A stretch of 51,040 bases of DNA from positions 1 to 51,040 of IMG/VR virus record IMGVR_UViG_3300042935_000975. One strand, given 5' to 3'. This document shows positions 15,504 to 23,309 of the stretch, piece by piece. The DNA comes from a virus. The notes under the pieces are model-generated. The model was not told where the DNA came from and made no database searches. It saw only the letters and a program-made list of their open reading frames with translations. The number at the start of each line of letters is the position of its first letter. Positions within the stretch are counted from its first letter, which is position 1. The position numbers were made by a program, and so were the translations under genes.

Positions 15504-16099
15504 TATATTATTTTTGTTAATTCAAATTCTAATTCTTTAATTGTTGTTATAGAATTGTCTAATTTGATATGTTTATTGTATTCCGTTTGATATTGTATGA
15601 TAATTTTATCATCCGGATGTTCTAATAATAAGGCGGGATTAGCCGTAAGTAAAACATCAATTTCGTCCCACATTGAATTTATTGTCATATTACTATAGAA
15701 TTTTACTTTTTCTATCTGACAACCAAATTTTGATAAGAAGAATAACGATGATGGTTTTGACCTACCCATTTCATCAGACACAATTAATATGTCGTGATTA
15801 TCTCTTAAATTTACGTATATCTCATTTAAATCATTGAAGGTTGAATATTCAGTTGATTGAGAGTGTCCAAAAATTTCCATAGGAAACTCCTCATATAAAA
15901 ATGAATATAATTCTTCGTCCGTTTGGAACTTAAAATGATTTCTAAGATTTAAACTATCTACCGGTAGGGATATCTCATATTTAAAAGATTCTTCGTCTTC
16001 CAACCCCTCCGTCTTATCTATCATATATTTTTGATAGGTTTGTTCTATTTTATCTATTGTATTTCTTAATACTCCGTTAATCTCAATTGCTATTCTCAT
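15503..16099 (-). CDS. HAD-like protein with degenerate motif I
   Basis: 198 residues. The order of elements is HAD-like: a strand-loop MRIAIEINGVLRNTIDKIEQ at the start, a helical cap (about 30-95), then HDILIVSDEMGRSKPSSLFF (motif II Ser and motif III Lys) and a later strand (IDVLLTANPALLLEHPDDKI). The nucleophile position reads E-I-N-G instead of D-x-D-G, so classical phosphatase activity is probably lost. It overlaps phoH by 17 bases. Possible roles: nucleotide or sugar-phosphate binding, or a regulatory pseudoenzyme. The fold call is moderate; the missing Asp residues are seen directly. Confidence 0.5.
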   Translation of the reverse strand: MRIAIEINGVLRNTIDKIEQTYQKYMIDKTEGLEDEESFKYEISLPVDSLNLRNHFKFQTDEELYSFLYEEFPMEIFGHSQSTEYSTFNDLNEIYVNLRDNHDILIVSDEMGRSKPSSLFFLSKFGCQIEKVKFYSNMTINSMWDEIDVLLTANPALLLEHPDDKIIIQYQTEYNKHIKLDNSITTIKELEFELTKII

Positions 16100-16844
16100 C
16101 CGGTTCGTTATCGTATTTACGTAATATCTTACTAATTAATGGGTTTCGTACAATATCGTTTTTATCTTTAAATTCAAACGTTGACACATAGTCATCATCT
16201 CTAAACTTTTCGATTGCGTCCCATAAACCACTGTGGGTTTTATTTTTATATTTGTCCGATTGTTCCACATCACCTGATATGAAGAATTTACTGTTAAACC
16301 CAATTCTTGTTAAAAGAAGTTTCATTTGACTTGGCGAGGCATTCTGACCTTCTTCAAATATTAGAATAGAATTATCAATATTCATACCTCTCATAAACGC
16401 TAATGCAAATACTTCAATAACTTCAATCTCTTTAAGTTTTTCACGAGATTCTTTTCCAATAATTTTATTTAATAAATAATATGATGGAAAAATATATGGG
16501 TCTAATTTTTCTTCTACGTTACCGGGTAGTGAACCTAATTTTTCTTCGGCTTCAACCGCCGGTCTAACAATGATAATTTTCTCATAAGGAGTTTTTGGGT
16601 CTGATAATAAATCAATTGCAGCTTTCATTGTTATGTAACTTTTACCAACGCCCGCTGGTCCGGAACAAACAGTAATTTCACTTTCAATTAGAGTATCGTA
16701 ATACTTTTTTTGATTTACTGTTAAAAACTTTTCTTTAGTTTTTCTCCTGATGATTTGACCAATTAAATCTTTTTTACTTACCGGTTTACCGGTGACTTCC
16801 GGAGTCGGAGTTGTTGTTGGTTTTCTTTTTCTAGCTTCAGCCAT
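16083..16844 (-). CDS. phoH: PhoH-like ATPase/helicase
   Basis: 253 residues. Walker A GPAGVGKS at residues 62-69, preceded by TVNQKKYYDTLIESEITVCS, the PhoH start; then IIIVRPAVEAEEKLGSLPG and the Walker B/sensor region SILIFEEGQNASPSQMKLLL followed by TRIG, and FFISGDVEQSD. In cellular PhoH the Walker B reads 'DEAQN'; here it is 'EEGQN'. A basic, Pro/Thr-rich 25-residue extension precedes the domain. PhoH genes are common in marine and Bacteroidota phages and are linked to RNA or nucleotide metabolism; the precise role in infection is unclear. Overlaps the HAD-like gene by 17 bases. Confidence 0.9.
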   Translation of the reverse strand: MAEARKRKPTTTPTPEVTGKPVSKKDLIGQIIRRKTKEKFLTVNQKKYYDTLIESEITVCSGPAGVGKSYITMKAAIDLLSDPKTPYEKIIIVRPAVEAEEKLGSLPGNVEEKLDPYIFPSYYLLNKIIGKESREKLKEIEVIEVFALAFMRGMNIDNSILIFEEGQNASPSQMKLLLTRIGFNSKFFISGDVEQSDKYKNKTHSGLWDAIEKFRDDDYVSTFEFKDKNDIVRNPLISKILRKYDNEPDENSN

Positions 16845-16851
16845 TTTTTAA

Positions 16852-17841
16852 TTATTGTTGTTTATAATATGTTAACCAATGTTCAATCATTTCGTCTAAC
16901 ATAGTTTCAAAGGTATAGTCGTGAGTCCATCCCGTTGCTTTTACTAATTTTGATGGGTCACCTTTTAAATTATGTAATTCTTCCGGTCTTAAAAACTTCT
17001 CATCTTGTTTCACATATAATTCCCAATCTAAATCTAATTTTCCAAAAACATACTCACATAGGTCTTGTACTGAATGTGATATCCCTGTTGCACATACAAA
17101 ATCATCAGGTTTATCCAATTGAAGAATCTCCCACATTACTTTAACATAATCTTTAGCGTGTCCCCAATCTCGAGTAGCATCTAAGTTACCTAGTTTAAGT
17201 TCATTCGATAATCCAAATTTAATTTTAACGGCCTCTTTACAGACTTTATTAGTTACAAAGTTAGTTCCTCTTCTTGGTGATTCGTGGTTGAATAATATTC
17301 CGTTTGATATGAACATACCATAAGAATTTCTATAGTTACGACAAATATTGTAACTAAAAACTTTGGCACATCCGTAAGGTGATACAGGGTTCAATGGTGT
17401 AGTTTCTCTTTGATATCCATCGGTATCAATTGAATTACCAAACATTTCTGATGATGACGCTTTATAAATTTTATTAGATGGGTATAATAATTTAACCGAC
17501 TCTAAAACATTTAAAGTTCCTATTCCAGTAACATTTGCGGTGTATAATGGTTGGTCAAATGATATTCTTACGTGTGACTGAGCGGCTAAATTATATATCT
17601 CAATTGGTTTAACCTCACTAATAACTCGTACTAATGATGATAAGTCAGTTAAATCTGCGTAATGTAATTTAACTTTATCATATACTTTATCCAATCTTGA
17701 TGTTTGATTTTCCGCCACTGAATTTCTTTTTAAAGTTCCGTGAACTTCATATCCTTTTTCTATTAAGAATTCTGCAAGATAAGAACCATCTTGACCATTA
17801 ATCCCTGTAATTAAAGCAATTTTATTTTCTTGTGTTTTCAT
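16852..17841 (-). CDS. gmd: GDP-mannose 4,6-dehydratase
   Basis: Converts GDP-D-mannose to GDP-4-keto-6-deoxy-D-mannose, the branch-point for GDP-fucose, GDP-colitose, GDP-perosamine and related sugars. Extended SDR: GINGQDGS NAD(P)-binding motif at residues 13-20, catalytic SSSEMFG (129-135) and Y156-x-x-x-K160 in PYGCAKVF. The segment FNHESPRRGTNFVTNKV is diagnostic of Gmd, as are THRS-like NAVAQSHV variants (NLAAQSHVRISFDQP). At 329 residues it is shorter than the common 350-370. It overlaps the Fcl-like gene upstream by 20 bases, and both feed the same GDP-sugar pathway. Confidence 0.93.
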   Translation of the reverse strand: MKTQENKIALITGINGQDGSYLAEFLIEKGYEVHGTLKRNSVAENQTSRLDKVYDKVKLHYADLTDLSSLVRVISEVKPIEIYNLAAQSHVRISFDQPLYTANVTGIGTLNVLESVKLLYPSNKIYKASSSEMFGNSIDTDGYQRETTPLNPVSPYGCAKVFSYNICRNYRNSYGMFISNGILFNHESPRRGTNFVTNKVCKEAVKIKFGLSNELKLGNLDATRDWGHAKDYVKVMWEILQLDKPDDFVCATGISHSVQDLCEYVFGKLDLDWELYVKQDEKFLRPEELHNLKGDPSKLVKATGWTHDYTFETMLDEMIEHWLTYYKQQ

Positions 17842-18724
17842 AATTTTCTATAAACCAATTTATTGTTTCTTTTAATCCCTGTTCAATTGGGGTAAATTCA
17901 AAATTAGGTAAATACGATTTTAATTTTGAATTATCCGATGGTTTTCTAAATTGACCATCAGGTTTTGTTTTGTCAAATATTACTTTCCCTTTAAAGTTAA
18001 ACTCATTAACTAATAAATCAACCAAATCTTTAATACTAATTTCATTTGAGTTACTGAATATAATAGGTTCTGATTCATTATAATTGTCTAAGGCCCATTC
18101 AGATAATTTTGCGATATCTTTAGAATATATAAATTCCCTTAATGGTGTTCCACTACCCCAAACAACAAAATCAGCGTTATCTCTTTGAGCGTTATACATT
18201 TTATGTAATAACATAGGGATTACGTGACCGGTGTCTAATGAAAAATTATCATTTGGTCCGTAAATGTTTGTTGGGATTACTGACACATATTCTAACCCAT
18301 ATTGTTCCCTATAAGCTCTTATTTGAATATCAGCCATTCTTTTTGCGTATGCGTATGGGTAATTTGAAAAGTGAGGGGCTCCTAAGTGAATTTTTTTCTC
18401 AGTTATTGGGTATTCAATATTGTCCGGAAATACACAAGTTGATAAAAATGATACTAATTTTTTAACATTATTTTTTCTGGCCGATTCAATAACGTTAGTG
18501 TTAATCATTATGTTATCGTAAAAAAACTCTCCTTTATAATTCATATTGGCACTAAGACCACCTACTTTACCGGCACAATGAATAACGTGAGTTGGTTTAT
18601 GGTATTCAAACATTTTATCGGTTTCTTCAATATTTCTCAAATCATACTCTTTACCAATTTTTACATCAGAAGTAATGGAAGAACCAACTAAACCATTACC
18701 ACCGGTTACTAATAATTTTTTCAT
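17822..18724 (-). CDS. fcl: GDP-L-fucose synthase-like epimerase/reductase (Fcl/ColC type)
   Basis: 300 residues, extended SDR. GGNGLVG (8-14) binds NADP; HCAGKVGGL, STCVFPDNIEYP, the catalytic Y-A-Y-A-K and PTNIYGPNDNF, and GTPLREFIYSKDIA are the typical Fcl/WcaG blocks. Fcl epimerises C3/C5 and reduces C4 of GDP-4-keto-6-deoxymannose to give GDP-L-fucose; the related ColC does C5 epimerisation and C4 reduction on the 3-deoxy intermediate to give GDP-L-colitose. Because a ColD-like 3-dehydratase gene sits immediately upstream (4-base overlap), either role is possible. Gene order ColD-like, Fcl-like, Gmd makes one coupled pathway. Confidence 0.85.
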   Translation of the reverse strand: MKKLLVTGGNGLVGSSITSDVKIGKEYDLRNIEETDKMFEYHKPTHVIHCAGKVGGLSANMNYKGEFFYDNIMINTNVIESARKNNVKKLVSFLSTCVFPDNIEYPITEKKIHLGAPHFSNYPYAYAKRMADIQIRAYREQYGLEYVSVIPTNIYGPNDNFSLDTGHVIPMLLHKMYNAQRDNADFVVWGSGTPLREFIYSKDIAKLSEWALDNYNESEPIIFSNSNEISIKDLVDLLVNEFNFKGKVIFDKTKPDGQFRKPSDNSKLKSYLPNFEFTPIEQGLKETINWFIENYENTRK

Positions 18725-19872
18725 ATATTTTCGTTAACAATTTTAATTACTTTAGTTATTTCTTCTTCAGTCATTTGGTGATTGTTTGGTAAGTATAAAC
18801 CATATTCGTGTACTAACTTTGAATTAGGTAATTCTTGTTTCCCATATCTTTCATACCAAAATGGGTGTTCGTTTATTGACCCACAAATTAATGGTCGACA
18901 TTCGATATCATTATTTTGTAATTCAGTTATCAATCTGTCAAGATTTTTAGTTATTATAGGATAAGAAAAATTTGACACATAGGAATTACTTGTTGGTTTA
19001 ACCTCCCAAAAATCATTTTTGATACCTTCTTTATATCTTATGTAATTCTTATATCTAGATTCAACAATATGGTCTAATTTATCCATTTGTTGAATTCCGA
19101 TAAACGCTTGTAAGTCAGTTGCTCTTAAATTAAACCCCGGGTAATAAAAGGTGTATAATGATTTAAAATCATTAACCTTATATTTTTCGCGTAATTCTTT
19201 TTGTTTCGATAAAGGTAAATCTCTGTCCCACCCGTGCGACCTAATGGATAATAAAATATGATACAATTCTTCATTATCTGTTGATACCATACCACCTTCA
19301 ATTGTTGACATATGATGTCCAAAATAAAATGAAAAGGTTGATAAATCTCCAAAAGTTCCTAAATGTTTATCACCGTATTTTGAACCAATAGATTCACAAG
19401 TATCCTCAATTAATAAAATATCATTTTCTTCACATAGCTCAATGATTTCTTTCATATGATTAGGAAAACCTAATACGTGAACTAATATAATTGCGGAAGG
19501 GTTTTCTTCTTTAATTAACGTTTTTAAATGGTTAATATCTAAACCTAAATTATCCTTATCACAATCACACATAATAGGCGTTAATCCTAATTGTATTGCC
19601 GGTGTCACAGTAGTTACCCAAGAAACTGCTGGAACAATAATTTTATTATTTTTTAACTTACCGGATAGTATTAACGAATAAATCGCCGCTAAATTGGCTG
19701 AAGACCCGGAATTCACAAATACCGAATACTTACACCCTAACCATTTAGACCATAAGTCCTCAAAAGTTGTTGTTAATTCTCCTTTAGTTAATCTTGGATT
19801 GGTTTTTAACCATTCTATTAATTTGGTGATGTCATCAAAATCAATAGTGTCCTTTACTAGTTTAATACTCAT
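18721..19872 (-). CDS. colD: ColD-like GDP-4-keto-6-deoxymannose 3-dehydratase (DegT/DnrJ family)
   Basis: 383 residues, fold-type I PLP/PMP enzyme. Family blocks: FVNSGSSANLAAIYSLI (53-69), IIVPAVSWVTTVTPAIQLGL, LLIEDTCESIGSKYG with the pyridine-binding Asp157, and SFYFGHHMSTIEGG (181-194). In ordinary sugar aminotransferases the position six residues into this last motif is the Schiff-base Lys; here it is His186. The Lys-to-His change is the hallmark of the PMP-dependent 3-dehydratases ColD and the CDP-sugar E1, which remove the C3 hydroxyl instead of transaminating (ColD of E. coli uses His188). With gmd and the Fcl-like gene next door, GDP-4-keto-3,6-dideoxymannose and then GDP-colitose are the predicted products. 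Perosamine synthase is the main alternative and is disfavoured by the His. Confidence 0.82.
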   Translation of the reverse strand: MSIKLVKDTIDFDDITKLIEWLKTNPRLTKGELTTTFEDLWSKWLGCKYSVFVNSGSSANLAAIYSLILSGKLKNNKIIVPAVSWVTTVTPAIQLGLTPIMCDCDKDNLGLDINHLKTLIKEENPSAIILVHVLGFPNHMKEIIELCEENDILLIEDTCESIGSKYGDKHLGTFGDLSTFSFYFGHHMSTIEGGMVSTDNEELYHILLSIRSHGWDRDLPLSKQKELREKYKVNDFKSLYTFYYPGFNLRATDLQAFIGIQQMDKLDHIVESRYKNYIRYKEGIKNDFWEVKPTSNSYVSNFSYPIITKNLDRLITELQNNDIECRPLICGSINEHPFWYERYGKQELPNSKLVHEYGLYLPNNHQMTEEEITKVIKIVNENI

Positions 19873-20641
19873 ATATGTCTTTAATTGTTAAGTTGATTAG
19901 GTCGTTATAATCTATTGTTTTTTCGCAACTATAATAACCACCTCTTTTTATTTTTAAGTTATTGGATTCGTCGTATTCTATGTAATCTATAATGTTTTTA
20001 TTTAATTTTGTAAAGATGTCCTCAATAAACTTTTGAACATTGATTAATTCACCTAAACCAACAATACAATCTTTATCGGCTTTTAATGAAACATCAACAA
20101 TGTTTTTAGGGTGGGTTAAATCTCTATTAAAATTAATATCACCAATAGATATTTTTTTATCGTTCAGTATTGAATCAAATATTTTACCAAAGAGAAACCC
20201 TTCTTTTCTATAAACAGAATTAAAGTTAAATGGGTAGATTATTATTACGTTAGGGTAAACATCTCTGTTATGATTAATATAGTTACAGAGAATTTCTTTT
20301 GATTTAATATATGGTGAGTAATTATAGTTATACTCATCACTTAGGGAGACACACCCGTCGTATTTATTCCACAATTCTGATGTTGAATAAATGATGACCT
20401 TATTTGAGATGTCTTTAAACTTATTAATAACTTCTAACGTATAATCAAAATTAGTTTTTATAAAAAACTCATCAGATTCATTTAAAAAAGTTCGTTGTTC
20501 CGCAAATAATAAAAAAACCTTGTCATACTTTTTAGAACAAAGTGTTGCAAAATCTATGTTTCGGGACGATATTTTTTCATAATCATTGGGGAAATAATGA
20601 CTTAACTGAGATGTATTCCCAATTACTAAATTACTCAACAC
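19862..20641 (-). CDS. SDR-family nucleotide-sugar epimerase/reductase, diverged
   Basis: 259 residues. N-terminus MLSNLVIGNTSQLSHYFPND is a Rossmann start with a degenerate glycine motif (G-N-T-S-Q-L). A catalytic-type block VIIYSTSELWNKYDG, then Y-S-P-Y-I-K-S-K-E (Y-x-x-x-K) and VIIIYPFNFNSVYRKEG, DLTHPKNIVDVSLKA follow in the order of extended SDR sugar enzymes. Probably acts on a nucleotide-activated deoxysugar from the neighbouring pathway, perhaps as the final C4 reductase. Substrate not predictable. Overlaps the ColD-like gene by 11 bases and the gene upstream by 11 bases. Confidence 0.7.
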   Translation of the reverse strand: MLSNLVIGNTSQLSHYFPNDYEKISSRNIDFATLCSKKYDKVFLLFAEQRTFLNESDEFFIKTNFDYTLEVINKFKDISNKVIIYSTSELWNKYDGCVSLSDEYNYNYSPYIKSKEILCNYINHNRDVYPNVIIIYPFNFNSVYRKEGFLFGKIFDSILNDKKISIGDINFNRDLTHPKNIVDVSLKADKDCIVGLGELINVQKFIEDIFTKLNKNIIDYIEYDESNNLKIKRGGYYSCEKTIDYNDLINLTIKDIYEY

Positions 20642-20975
20642 CTTTATATAATTTTACCGAATCCTCAATTAATGATTTACCTTGACTTATTGAATTATCA
20701 ACCATCCGATTTATTGCCTCAACATATTTAGGTCGTTTACTTTTAAAACAGATGTCAATTTTTTTCTTTAACACAGCAATTTCAGAGTCGGTTTTAGCAT
20801 CACTAATGGCGTCTTCTAAATACCACATTCTACAATGTAATATGGATAATTTTTCAATCACCTCACCTAAATTATCGGTTTCAATGATATCATCAGGTAA
20901 TTCAACATTTTTATTTTTAGTTAAAATTTCTAATGTTTTATTTTTAATTATTTCTTCAATTTTTTCACCTATCAT
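20631..20975 (-). CDS. DUF4254-like small helical protein
   Basis: 114 residues, all helical. The central stretch EKLSILHCRMWYLEDAISDA then K-T-D-S-E-I and LKKKIDICFKSKRPKYVEAI recalls DUF4254 (L-H-x-x-N-x-x-L-W-x-x-E-D ... K-x-x-I-D-x-x-N-x-x-R), a family that often sits in Bacteroidota polysaccharide gene clusters. The match is by eye, from memory, and several positions differ. It overlaps the SDR gene by 11 bases and follows the glycosyltransferase by 2 bases. The role is unknown, perhaps a glycosylation accessory protein. Confidence 0.45.
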   Translation of the reverse strand: MIGEKIEEIIKNKTLEILTKNKNVELPDDIIETDNLGEVIEKLSILHCRMWYLEDAISDAKTDSEIAVLKKKIDICFKSKRPKYVEAINRMVDNSISQGKSLIEDSVKLYKGVE

Positions 20976-20977
20976 AA

Positions 20978-21847
20978 TTATTTAATTTTTAAATTTATTT
21001 CATTTTGTATTGTTGTTATCATATTAGGATAATTTAAATTATTTGACCATAAATTTTTATTTTTACCATCATAATAAAATATACCTTCAGATTCATTAAA
21101 TGTGAATGAAATGAATGTTTTTTTATCGTCATTAAAATTTTCTTTAGTATGTGTAAAACAAAATGGTCCGGAAGCCCTTCCTACAATAATATCACAATGA
21201 TTTGAAATTAGACTAATTTGTAATAAATCAGGTAATGATTCTGTTATTTGTGGATATGTTGTAATAACATTAGAATTATTTTCATATAATTGATTAGTAC
21301 TTAAAAATAAACAATTAGGGTTATTTTCAGACAAATTTTCAACAATAGGTGTGAAACTAAAATTATGTGATTGACTTGAATTTACATTACCGTCACAAAC
21401 TAAAATAATTAAATCATATTTTAGTTTTAATTCTTTTATTTTGTTTACAATATTATCATGCGATTTTAAATTAGTATTAATCACAGAGGGTAAATACTTA
21501 TTAAAATCATTATCTAATTCAATATTATAGAAATCACAAATATCGGTAACTAATTTAAAATGATTAATAAATGAACAACCAGGAATAGGTTGGTGTGATA
21601 CATAAATCATTTGTTTTTGTCCTATCCAAGTATTCACAATATTATTTTCTAAATTTGTGTTGTGAATATCATAATTTCCGGGGATACCCACAATTTCATT
21701 AACTTCAGGTAAATCTTCAAATAATGGTGATTGTAGATTATGATAGTATGTAATGTTATAATGGTTTTTTAAAATATTAATTAATATTCTTGAGTAAAAT
21801 ATATCACCATTGTGGAAATGATTATATAATGTTATATTGTTTTTCAT
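20978..21847 (-). CDS. Putative glycosyltransferase, GT-B fold, unassigned family
   Basis: 289 residues from the ATG at 21847 (MKNNITLYNHFHNGDIFYSR); an in-frame ATG at 21895 would overlap the upstream gene by 44 bases and lacks a plausible leader, so the later start is preferred. N-terminal HNGDIFYSRILINILKNHYN, a middle strand DLIILVCDGNVNSSQSHNFS and a C-terminal ISNHCDIIVGRASGPFCFTH resemble the two Rossmann halves of GT9-like or fucosyltransferase-like enzymes. It is clustered with a fucosyltransferase-like gene and the GDP-deoxysugar genes. Catalytic residues not certain. Confidence 0.55.
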   Translation of the reverse strand: MKNNITLYNHFHNGDIFYSRILINILKNHYNITYYHNLQSPLFEDLPEVNEIVGIPGNYDIHNTNLENNIVNTWIGQKQMIYVSHQPIPGCSFINHFKLVTDICDFYNIELDNDFNKYLPSVINTNLKSHDNIVNKIKELKLKYDLIILVCDGNVNSSQSHNFSFTPIVENLSENNPNCLFLSTNQLYENNSNVITTYPQITESLPDLLQISLISNHCDIIVGRASGPFCFTHTKENFNDDKKTFISFTFNESEGIFYYDGKNKNLWSNNLNYPNMITTIQNEINLKIK

Positions 21848-21851
21848 ATTA

Positions 21852-22625
21852 TTAACTATAATGTATGTGTTTATCCATATATTTAAAATTTTCATTTAAA
21901 TTATTTAATAATGAAAAAGTTGATACGTTACTTCTACTTACTAATTTAAAATCAGTTAATGATAATAAAATAGAATCAACAATAACTTCTTCGGCTAATT
22001 TAGATTTATTTGGTAGATTTGAAAAATGTAAACCAACATTAGAATCACCCCTTCTTGATTCAGTATAAATTAAAGTATCACCTAATTCTTTTTTAAAAAA
22101 ATTCAAAGAATTATTATCATCAGTCATTAAATAAATTTTATCATAACTGTTATGTTTAAATTCTTCATTAATATTTGACAAAATAATTTCATCAGATAAT
22201 AATGCTCCGTGAGTACTATGGTCTGTACCTCTTTTTTGAACACCTAAAGTTTTTAACCCTTTAAAATAATTTTTATCAATATTGTTAAAAAAAATATTAT
22301 CCATTAATTTTAAATCAATCAATGTTTGAGAGGGGGTTTTTAAATTTTTTAAAATAGTTAATTCATCAAGTCCATTTCCAATAGCTTCAGGGAAATAATA
22401 CCCATAAGGGGTTAAATTAATAAATGTTGACGTAATTGGTTCAATATCATAAACTTGTTTAAAAAATTTATCATATAGATTTTCGTTAGATAAATCACTA
22501 TACATATAATTAAACCATTCAACATTAAATTTTTGATTATTATCGTTAAAATACATTATACCCGCTAATAATGTTAAAAAATCCGAAAAAAAACCTTCGT
22601 TTCGGTTTATTATTAATTTATTCAT
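21852..22625 (-). CDS. Fucosyltransferase-like glycosyltransferase (GT11/GT23/GT65 superfamily)
   Basis: 257 residues. Two blocks fit the GDP-fucose-using GT-B superfamily: LGVQKRGTDHSTHGAL (about 133-148), equivalent to the H-x-R-R-x-D donor-binding motif, and DSILLSLTDFKLVSRSNVST followed by F-S-L-L-N-N near the C-terminus, equivalent to the D-x-x-L-x-S-x-S-x-x-S-x-F/W motif. YDKIYLMTDDNNSLNFFKKE lies between them as in these families. A GDP-fucose or GDP-colitose donor is predicted because the enzymes making such donors are encoded 2-5 kb downstream in the same operon. Acceptor unknown. Confidence 0.65.
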   Translation of the reverse strand: MNKLIINRNEGFFSDFLTLLAGIMYFNDNNQKFNVEWFNYMYSDLSNENLYDKFFKQVYDIEPITSTFINLTPYGYYFPEAIGNGLDELTILKNLKTPSQTLIDLKLMDNIFFNNIDKNYFKGLKTLGVQKRGTDHSTHGALLSDEIILSNINEEFKHNSYDKIYLMTDDNNSLNFFKKELGDTLIYTESRRGDSNVGLHFSNLPNKSKLAEEVIVDSILLSLTDFKLVSRSNVSTFSLLNNLNENFKYMDKHIHYS

Positions 22626-22631
22626 ATTTTA

Positions 22632-23309
22632 TTATAAATTTTTATTTAATTCAAAATTTATTGATTTTCTTTTTAGATATAAATTTTTATCAATATAATC
22701 ATTTTTAGAATTTTCTAAATGTATATTGTCTCGACCACCGAATCCAACATCAGGATGTTCATGTTTAATTATTAGTTCATTAAAATAAGTTTGTTTATTT
22801 AATAAGTTTGCAACATCCATAAATTCGTTATCCGCCCATAAAGATTTATATTCTGGATGATAAATGTAATTAAACCTCTCATAATATTTTTTACCTAAAA
22901 TACATAAAGTATTCAATCTATTACCTTGATAACCATCATTAAACCATAAAACACCATCAGTATCCGGATATTTTTCTTTCATTTTTTTTCTAATGATTGT
23001 ATCGTAACCTTTAACTTTTGGTATCATATCATCAGATGCTAATAAGACAATATCCCAATCATTTTCGGTTTCCATATCTCTATTTATGGCTTCGATTTTT
23101 GATTTACTTTCACCATAAATGTATGATAAGTTTTTGTATTCTTTAAACATCTCAATAACACCCGGTTGATTCATAACTTTATCATCAGTGTCTAATGTTA
23201 CTAAAAATTTAATATTATCTAAATCATCACACATTGTGTAATACATTTTTAAAACATTAAAGAATTTAAATGTTCGTCCTCTAGTAGGAAACTTAATTAA
23301 AATTTTCAT
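22632..23309 (-). CDS. GT-A-fold glycosyltransferase-like protein
   Basis: 225 residues. MKILIKFPTRGRTFKFFNVL followed by IKFLVTLDTDDKVMNQPGVI is a GT2-like start with a TDD element; then NDWDIVLLASDDMIPKVKGY (DD, metal site) and LWFNDGYQGNRLNTLCILGK resemble GT-A enzymes that act on glycan surfaces. C-terminal IIKHEHPDVGFGGRDNI may hold the catalytic or metal-ligand His. Overlaps the two-domain glycosyltransferase by 17 bases. Donor and acceptor unknown. Confidence 0.65.
   Translation of the reverse strand: MKILIKFPTRGRTFKFFNVLKMYYTMCDDLDNIKFLVTLDTDDKVMNQPGVIEMFKEYKNLSYIYGESKSKIEAINRDMETENDWDIVLLASDDMIPKVKGYDTIIRKKMKEKYPDTDGVLWFNDGYQGNRLNTLCILGKKYYERFNYIYHPEYKSLWADNEFMDVANLLNKQTYFNELIIKHEHPDVGFGGRDNIHLENSKNDYIDKNLYLKRKSINFELNKNL

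Noticed and set aside
18721-19872. Ordinary sugar aminotransferase such as perosamine synthase
   Set aside because: The PLP-lysine position is His186, which favours a dehydratase; kept as an alternative only.
21848-21895. ATG at 21895 for the glycosyltransferase at 20978
   Set aside because: Would overlap the upstream fucosyltransferase-like gene by 44 bases; the start at 21847 fits the tight spacing of the operon.
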